Source of the DNA: Bacteroidaceae bacterium
GTDB lineage: Bacteria; Bacteroidota; Bacteroidia; Bacteroidales; Bacteroidaceae
DNA: 36,126 bases
Assembly: GCA_017529865.1 (NCBI GenBank)
Contig: JAFXNA010000025.1
Coordinates: 1-36,126 of the forward strand
Direction of reading: 5' to 3'
The notes under the pieces are model-generated. The model was not told the DNA's origin, made no database searches, and worked only from the letters and a program-made list of their open reading frames with translations. The translations under genes and the position numbers were made by a program. Below, piece after piece: positions 31,086 through 36,126 of this stretch; positions within the stretch are counted from its first letter, which is position 1, and each line of letters begins with the position of its first letter.

Positions 31086-31155
31086 GAAGGAAATAGCAAA
31101 AGACATCTCCTATCGAATAAAAATGCCTCAATTGACTCATTTTGCATCCAAAATA

Positions 31156-31187
31156 TTTGTTTTTTCAACCAAAAAATCGTATCTTTG
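31156..31187 (+). promoter_or_regulatory. Consensus promoter upstream of the 11-bp repeat arrays
   Basis: TTTG (31156-31159), 20 bases, TATCTTTG (31180-31187). The next start codon of a supportable ORF is 330 bases away, so it drives either a long leader or a non-coding RNA. Confidence 0.8.
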
Positions 31188-31268
31188 CAAAGTAAATGAA
31201 GATCCCCTAAAAACGTTTTAACCATGTAGGTTTATTTCGAATCTAACAGACAGCAAGAAAGTCTAGGT

Positions 31269-31382
31269 CAACACTAAGACAACTCTATGTCAACTCTATA
31301 CCAACTCTATGGTAGCGCATAGGTACCGAAGGGGTATCGAAGGGGTATCAAAGGGGTATCAAAGAGGTATCAAAGAGGTTCC
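31269..31382 (+). repeat. Two adjacent 11-bp tandem repeat arrays
   Basis: Array 1 (31269-31312) has four units of CAACTCTATNN type, the first degenerate. Array 2 (31328-31382) has five units of RAAGRGGTATC type. Both have an exact 11-bp period. With the promoter before and the small ORF after, they fill the gap between the kinase gene and 31519. Confidence 0.85.
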
Positions 31383-31518
31383 TCATACGTCTCTCTAATC
31401 CACCTCTCAGGTTTCGCTATACGCTCTCATATACAATAGGTTAGAGATAAGCATGAGAAGGGTGAGAGGTGATAGTAAGGACGATTGGAGTTAAGTAATA
31501 ATAACAAACAATACGAAT

Positions 31519-31623
31519 ATGGCAAAGAATAAAGGAGAACAGATCAGCGGTGCTATAGGTGATGTCATCTATAGTTCGTGGAAAGGGCGTGCGTATGTGA
31601 AGCGTCGTCCAAGTAGCAATTGA
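31519..31623 (+). CDS. 34-residue ORF resembling the N-terminus of DUF6266-type proteins
   Basis: The ORF runs MAKNKGEQISGAIGDVIYSS then WKGRAYVKRRPSSN and stops. The SG-x-IG-x-V...SWKG...Y-K-x-RP pattern matches the start of Bacteroidetes DUF6266-like proteins, which are usually around 200 residues. It is either a truncated remnant or a genuine microprotein. The clean start, the promoter far upstream and the absence of continuing homology in nearby frames leave both options open. Confidence 0.45.
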   Translation: MAKNKGEQISGAIGDVIYSSWKGRAYVKRRPSSN

Positions 31624-31674
31624 CTGCTTCGAAGACAAATTGCGCCTTAGAATTAAAAATAAATGACTATTTAT

Positions 31675-31705
31675 TTTGCAGTTCGCTCAACTATTGTTAT
31701 TTTTG
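31675..31705 (+). promoter_or_regulatory. Promoter of the thioredoxin-domain protein gene
   Basis: TTTG (31675-31678), 19 bases, TATTTTTG (31698-31705), followed about 22 bases later by the ATG at 31728. Confidence 0.8.
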
Positions 31706-31727
31706 CAAAACAAAACCCCATGATGTC

Positions 31728-33521
31728 ATGAAACTATTACTTCTCACCTCAGCCTTTGCCTTGATGGCATCCGTAGGCACCTATGCCCAGAAAACAGTTG
31801 TTTGGGAGAAACCAGTCGTTGGATATTCTCAGTACAACTATTTTGAGATTCAGAAAGTTGAATTGGCGAAGGACAGGACTTCGCTCTACATGTCCGTCAC
31901 TTACCCGTCAGATGCATGGTTCCGTTTCTCGCCTCAAAGCTATATTGAGGCAGACGGGAAACGCTATGGCATCACAGGGAGTGACAGCATCGAATTGGGC
32001 AAAGAGGAATACACATCACCTCAAACCATGAGGAAAGAGTTTGTGCTTCACTTTAAGCCGATACCTCAAAAGACGAAGATTTTCGACATGCTGGAAAGCA
32101 CACAGAAGGGCGATTTCACTTTCTTCTACATTCATCCTGATGACTATCAGCTGCCTGAGACGCCTGTGCCTGAAGATTTCCGTGCCGACGATTCTGAAGA
32201 CGATGTGTTGCCGAAAAAAGTGTTCAGCGAGGAACCTGCAGTTGTCCATTTCAAGGCGCTGAACTATAAGAAAGGTATGGATGCCCAGATTCGAACAGTA
32301 TTTTTTGACATCACCAATCCAAATTCCTATAATGATTACTATTTCAATTTGGATGATGAAGGCTGTGCCGATTTCAGTTGGAAGGTGTATTACCCCACAC
32401 GTATGCAGTTTGAAATTCCATCTGCAGAGGGGTCATCTTTTGCCATTCTTATAGTTGCTCCAGGCAAAGAGGTCACCGTCTTGCTGGACATGTTGCGTGA
32501 CGACAGGTACCCCAACAGCAAGGTGATTGGATATAAAGGTTATATGGCCAAGTGGATGAATGGCGAGTTTCAAAAAAAGGTCATGAATGGTATGGAAATA
32601 AGCAGAATTTCACCCTCTTTTCCCGACTCATACGAGCAGTATAAAACTGTCGACGACCTTGTAACACTCCACGATTCCCTGATGCTTGCCTTCGATCAAA
32701 GTTTTGCTGAGTTACAACAATTTCCCGATGTGGTGAAATGGATGTACGTGGACTGGGAACTGCGTTTTTTCTGCATTTTAGCAGAAGAATGTCCTGCACT
32801 CTTCAATACCCAAGAGTTCCGTGACTACATCTTCCGTACACGTCCCAAATGTTTATTCAGCGACAACGGGCAAGTTGGCTTCGACCTCAAAGACATGACG
32901 AAACTCTTTGCTGGCTCTAAGGTAAAAGGTGCAGGCCCCGACCTGCTCCGATTCATCAATGCGATGTCAGAACTGAACAGCGGAATTTTCAATCCCAAAC
33001 CGCTGCTAGATGATCCCAACCTCTCACGGCTTTACGACCAGAAACGGCAAGAATTGACTGTCAAAGTCAGCCAACAAAAAGAAGGACTGGCAGAGAATAT
33101 CCACTATTTGGAACTGACAGAAGTGGCACCAGAGAACACGCTTCAGTTCCTGCTCGACCGCTACAAAGGCAAGACCGTCTTTATCGACCTATGGGCAACC
33201 TGGTGTGTACCATGCATCCAAGGACAGAAAGCAATGGAACCCGTGAAGCAGGAACTGAAGGATAAGGACATCGTGTATCTCAATATCACATATTCCACCT
33301 CTCCGTTCGACGATTGGAAAGAGATGGTGAAGACCATCCCTGGCGAGCACTACTATCTCTCACCACAGCAATTCAAGGCATTAGGAGACCTCTATCAGTC
33401 GGGAGGTTCTATTCCCACCTACGCCATCTATAACCCCAAAGGCGAACTTGTATACAAATGTGTCGGGTTCGGAGGGGTCGAACCGCTGAAGGAAGGGCTG
33501 ATGAAAGCTACTTTAAGGTAA
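31728..33521 (+). CDS. Exported thioredoxin-fold (TlpA/ResA-like) protein
   Basis: The 597-residue protein has a signal peptide (MKLLLLTSAFALMASVGTYAQ). It continues with a long N-terminal region without a recognised domain and ends in a TlpA-like thioredoxin domain (about 465-597). The redox motif is WCVPC (CVPC at 493-496) and the cis-proline lies in SIPTYA. It would act in the periplasm as a thiol-disulfide reductase or be linked to redox stress. The longer frame to 31620 overlaps the promoter and is rejected. Such long TlpA proteins are common in Bacteroidetes; substrate unknown. Confidence 0.9.
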   Translation: MKLLLLTSAFALMASVGTYAQKTVVWEKPVVGYSQYNYFEIQKVELAKDRTSLYMSVTYPSDAWFRFSPQSYIEADGKRYGITGSDSIELGKEEYTSPQTMRKEFVLHFKPIPQKTKIFDMLESTQKGDFTFFYIHPDDYQLPETPVPEDFRADDSEDDVLPKKVFSEEPAVVHFKALNYKKGMDAQIRTVFFDITNPNSYNDYYFNLDDEGCADFSWKVYYPTRMQFEIPSAEGSSFAILIVAPGKEVTVLLDMLRDDRYPNSKVIGYKGYMAKWMNGEFQKKVMNGMEISRISPSFPDSYEQYKTVDDLVTLHDSLMLAFDQSFAELQQFPDVVKWMYVDWELRFFCILAEECPALFNTQEFRDYIFRTRPKCLFSDNGQVGFDLKDMTKLFAGSKVKGAGPDLLRFINAMSELNSGIFNPKPLLDDPNLSRLYDQKRQELTVKVSQQKEGLAENIHYLELTEVAPENTLQFLLDRYKGKTVFIDLWATWCVPCIQGQKAMEPVKQELKDKDIVYLNITYSTSPFDDWKEMVKTIPGEHYYLSPQQFKALGDLYQSGGSIPTYAIYNPKGELVYKCVGFGGVEPLKEGLMKATLR

Positions 33522-33577
33522 TCATGAGGTAAAGTAGAGATAAAGGCATCACTTTTTTCACTTTTATCTCGAAAAGT

Positions 33578-33608
33578 TTTGTTGTTTCGAAGAATCGTTG
33601 TATATTTG
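33578..33608 (+). promoter_or_regulatory. Promoter of the small membrane protein gene
   Basis: TTTG (33578-33581), 19 bases, TATATTTG (33601-33608), about 20 bases before the ATG at 33630. Confidence 0.8.
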
Positions 33609-33629
33609 CAGTCATAGAAAGTTCGATTC

Positions 33630-33938
33630 ATGGCTAAAACAGATGAGTTAAAGAACAGACAAGAAACAACTAACACAAAGACCAGCAAATCCAATATAAT
33701 GGGTGAGATTGGTATTATTGCTCCTGCATTTGGTGTGGTATTTTATGCTTTGGTTGGTTTCGATAGCAAACCTCCTATTTCATATATTATGCTATACCTC
33801 GGCTTTATTGTTGGGTTTGTATGTTCGATTATCGGGCTTTTTAGGCATCCTCGCATCCTGGGAATTATTGGTATTTTATTATCAACTTTAGGAGGATTAT
33901 TGTTGTTATTCATCTTCCTATCTATGACCTGCTCATAA
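33630..33938 (+). CDS. Small integral membrane protein of unknown function
   Basis: The 102-residue protein has a polar Lys/Thr-rich N-terminus of about 24 residues and then three hydrophobic helices (IGIIAPAFGVVFYALVGF, YIMLYLGFIVGFVCSIIGLF, IIGILLSTLGGLLLLFIFLS). No known family recognised. It stands alone behind a consensus promoter, which supports it as a real gene. Confidence 0.7.
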   Translation: MAKTDELKNRQETTNTKTSKSNIMGEIGIIAPAFGVVFYALVGFDSKPPISYIMLYLGFIVGFVCSIIGLFRHPRILGIIGILLSTLGGLLLLFIFLSMTCS

Positions 33939-34047
33939 AATCAAATCCATTCCTCACTTTTACGTGCTTGGTATCATCATCAGATAGCAGAAAACAGAGA
34001 TAAATAGGTGTGTGGTTTTTCTCTTTTGAGAAAAAAACAGGCTTTTA

Positions 34048-34079
34048 TTTGGTAGATAGAAATAAAAGGCGTACCTTTG
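34048..34079 (+). promoter_or_regulatory. Promoter of uxuA
   Basis: TTTG (34048-34051), 20 bases, TACCTTTG (34072-34079). A CGCGCAC-GTTT-GTGCGCG hairpin (34094-34111) lies in the early leader, about 34 bases before the ATG. Confidence 0.85.
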
Positions 34080-34144
34080 TAGCCTCAAACATACGCGCAC
34101 GTTTGTGCGCGATATGAACTATGGAATAAATTTAAGACAATAAT

Positions 34145-35398
34145 ATGGAAAGAACTTGGAGATGGTTTGGCAAGAAGGATAAGATTACGCTTGCCATGTT
34201 GAGACAAATAGGCGTTGAGGGTATCGTCACAGCTTTGCACGATGTACCCCTTGGCGAAGTATGGACACGTGAGAAGATTCGCGACCTGCGCGAATATATC
34301 GAGAGTTATGGTATGCGCTGGAGCGTAGTGGAGAGCCTTCCTGTGGTAGAGACCATCAAGTATGGCGGTCCTGATCGTGACCACCAGATTGAGGTCTATA
34401 AGCAGTCGCTGCGCAACCTCTCGGCAGAGGGCATCCATTGCATCTGCTACAACTTCATGCCCGTATTGGACTGGGCACGCACAGATTTGCTGCATACGAA
34501 CCCAAACGGCTCGACAAACCTCTATTTCAACTACGCTGAGTTTGCCTATTTCGACATCTATATCCTGAAGCGTCCAGGTGCTCGCGAGGAATGGAGCAAG
34601 TTCCAGTTCCCTGCTGGCTGGGGCGAGGGACGAAGTGTCCTTGCAGAGGCAGAAGAACTTGCTAAGACGATGACTCCAGAGAAAGAGCATCAGCTGGTAG
34701 AGACCATCATCATCAAGACACAGGGCTTCGTGAGCGGCAACTTCAGTGAGAACGACGAGGCTCCTATTCAGAAGTTCCGTGATTTCCTCGACCTGTACAA
34801 GGGTATCGACAAGGCTCAGTTGCGCCAGAACATGAAGTACTTCCTCGAGGCCATCATGCCTGTGTGCGAGGAGTGCAACATGAACATGTGTGTACACCCC
34901 GACGACCCACCAATCGAGGTGCTGGGTCTGCCACGTATCGTACGCACAGAGGAGGACATCCAGTGGTTCCTCGATGCTGTGCCTAACAAGCATAACGGAC
35001 TGACATTCTGTGCAGGTTCACTGAGTGCAGGTGCCTATAACGACGTAGTTGAGATGGCGAAGAAGTTTGCATCGCGCACCCACTTCGTTCATTTGCGTTC
35101 GTGCCACATCTTCCCTAACGGGGACTTCACAGAGGCTTCGCACTTGGGTGGACGTGCTGATATCGTAGAATTGTGTCGCATTTTCGAAAAGGAGAATCCA
35201 CAGCTACCTATGCGTGTGGATCATGGAATGACTTTTACAGACGAACCAGGCGGTATCATGGACGAAAGCAGTCACGGCCATAATGCAGGCTATACACTTT
35301 TGGGACGCATGTTCGCAATGGGACAGGTGCAAGGCATCCTGGCTACAGTGGACAGAGAATTGGGCATCGAATACAAACAGCCTGGATTCTTTGATTAA
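34145..35398 (+). CDS. uxuA: Mannonate dehydratase
   Basis: The 417-residue enzyme dehydrates D-mannonate to 2-keto-3-deoxygluconate in the hexuronate (glucuronate) pathway. Family segments are clear: WRWFGKKDKITLAMLRQIG at the start, CYNFMPVLDWARTD at 101-114, the metal-site region MCVHPDDPP at 248-256, FCAGSL and HLRSCH further on, and VDHGMTF near the end. It is slightly longer than the E. coli enzyme (394). It has its own consensus promoter and is followed after 42 bp by a reductase of the same pathway. Confidence 0.96.
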   Translation: MERTWRWFGKKDKITLAMLRQIGVEGIVTALHDVPLGEVWTREKIRDLREYIESYGMRWSVVESLPVVETIKYGGPDRDHQIEVYKQSLRNLSAEGIHCICYNFMPVLDWARTDLLHTNPNGSTNLYFNYAEFAYFDIYILKRPGAREEWSKFQFPAGWGEGRSVLAEAEELAKTMTPEKEHQLVETIIIKTQGFVSGNFSENDEAPIQKFRDFLDLYKGIDKAQLRQNMKYFLEAIMPVCEECNMNMCVHPDDPPIEVLGLPRIVRTEEDIQWFLDAVPNKHNGLTFCAGSLSAGAYNDVVEMAKKFASRTHFVHLRSCHIFPNGDFTEASHLGGRADIVELCRIFEKENPQLPMRVDHGMTFTDEPGGIMDESSHGHNAGYTLLGRMFAMGQVQGILATVDRELGIEYKQPGFFD

Positions 35399-35407
35399 AA
35401 AAAACAG

Positions 35408-35434
35408 ATTACTCAGAATACTCAGATTATTCAG
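35408..35434 (+). repeat. 9-bp tandem repeat between uxuA and the reductase gene
   Basis: Three contiguous units, ATTACTCAG, AATACTCAG, ATTATTCAG, stand in the 42-bp spacer and end seven bases before the next ATG. Confidence 0.7.
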
Positions 35435-35440
35435 ATCATT

Positions 35441-36126
35441 ATGAAGTTAAACGACATATTTAGCGGTCAGTTAAATGCCGCAGAGTGGGAACAGAAGGGT
35501 TATGAGCTTCCAAAGTTTGATATTGCAAAAGTACGCGAGAAGACAGCGAAGGAGCCAACATGGGTACACTTCGGAGGTGGAAACATCTTCCGAGCCTTCC
35601 CAGCAGCCATCCTCAATGACGCGTTGAATACAGGCAAATACGATCGTGGTGTGATTGTGGCTGAAACCTTCGACTTCGAGGTCATTGATAAGGCATACGC
35701 TCCATATAACAACCTATCGCTCTGCGTGAACCTTTGCTCTGACGATTCTATCGAGAAGAAGGTTATCGCCAGTGTGACAGAAGCCTTGAAAGCAGACCCA
35801 CAGTTTGAGGACTGGAATCGCCTGATGGAAATTTTCAAGAACCCATCACTCCAAATGATTTCATTCACTATCACAGAGAAAGGTTATACGTTCAACGAGA
35901 CAGACTTAGCCCGTGGGCTGAAGCCCGTATTTGCTATGGGTAAGGTCACAGCCCTGCTTTATGAACGTTTCAAGGCAGGCGAACTGCCTCTCACGGTGCA
36001 AAGTATGGACAACTGCTCACACAATGGCGATAAGGTGAAAGCAGGTGTGATGGCCTACGCAGAGCGCTGGGCGAAGGACGGACTGGTACCTGAGGCATTC
36101 TTGGTATACCTGAAAGATGAGAAGAA
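35441..36126 (+). CDS. uxuB: Mannitol dehydrogenase-family oxidoreductase, probable fructuronate reductase (3' end outside the window)
   Basis: The frame opens at ATG 35441 (MKLNDIFSGQLNAAEWEQKG) and stays open to the window edge, 228 codons. An N-terminal nucleotide-binding motif HFGGGNIFRAF (about 43-53), then VQSMDNCSHNG, identify the polyol-specific long-chain dehydrogenase family. Next to uxuA the expected role is NADH-dependent reduction of fructuronate to mannonate, the step before UxuA. Other family members act on tagaturonate or mannitol, so the exact substrate rests on context. Confidence 0.85.
   Translation, partial: MKLNDIFSGQLNAAEWEQKGYELPKFDIAKVREKTAKEPTWVHFGGGNIFRAFPAAILNDALNTGKYDRGVIVAETFDFEVIDKAYAPYNNLSLCVNLCSDDSIEKKVIASVTEALKADPQFEDWNRLMEIFKNPSLQMISFTITEKGYTFNETDLARGLKPVFAMGKVTALLYERFKAGELPLTVQSMDNCSHNGDKVKAGVMAYAERWAKDGLVPEAFLVYLKDEK

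Noticed and set aside
31441..31638. Minus-strand 65-codon ORF opposite the DUF6266-like small ORF
   Set aside because: No domain or promoter on that strand; overlaps the more convincing plus-strand ORF.

Overview
The window looks like a chromosomal stretch of a Bacteroidales bacterium, most likely Prevotella or a close relative. The evidence is the recurrent Bacteroidetes promoter signature (TTTG, 19-20 bases, TAnnTTTG) upstream of many genes, the psd-pssA-DUF4834 order, an ECF sigma/anti-sigma pair, secreted proteins of Bacteroidetes type, and the uxuA-uxuB pair. Species cannot be fixed from the sequence alone.

Region 1 (1-12.7 kb) is accessory and visibly more AT-rich than the rest. It opens with the C-terminal part of a probable MobV-type relaxase, closed by a strong terminator. 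Six tightly packed minus-strand genes follow, read from 12340 down to 934: a small XRE-type regulator, a long type III-like DNA methyltransferase (Mod), a helicase-nuclease (Res), a DUF262/HNH GmrSD-like protein, an unrecognised protein with a HEPN-like RNNIAH motif, and a Fic protein. Spacing and a 1-base overlap suggest one defence operon: a type III restriction-modification core carrying three further candidate effectors. The island abuts the 3' end of a tRNA-Met gene, a common integration position.

Region 2 (12.7-17.8 kb) is core: tRNA-Gln and tRNA-Met on the minus strand, then psd, pssA, a DUF4834 gene, tadA, birA and queA on the plus strand. A GC-rich palindromic (REP/REPIN-like) repeat family is scattered here. 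It lies between genes but also inside birA (once), queA (three times) and, further on, a GH2 gene, each time without breaking the reading frame.

Region 3 (17.8-27.5 kb) has a 42-bp tandem repeat with nested inverted repeats before an AraC-like gene. It continues with a minus-strand ECF sigma / anti-sigma / secreted protein operon, a leucine-rich-repeat lipoprotein, a GH2 glycosidase and a large secreted modular protein. Three minus-strand units here end in near-identical UUCG-tetraloop terminators.

Region 4 (27.6-36.1 kb) is on the plus strand: a Na/phosphate cotransporter with a PhoU-like tail, then a PhoB/PhoR-like two-component pair, plausibly phosphate homeostasis. Next come 9-bp and 11-bp tandem repeats with a 34-codon ORF, a thioredoxin-domain exported protein, a small membrane protein, uxuA, and a uxuB-like gene running off the window end (hexuronate catabolism).

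All family assignments come from motif reading by eye; no database search was possible.
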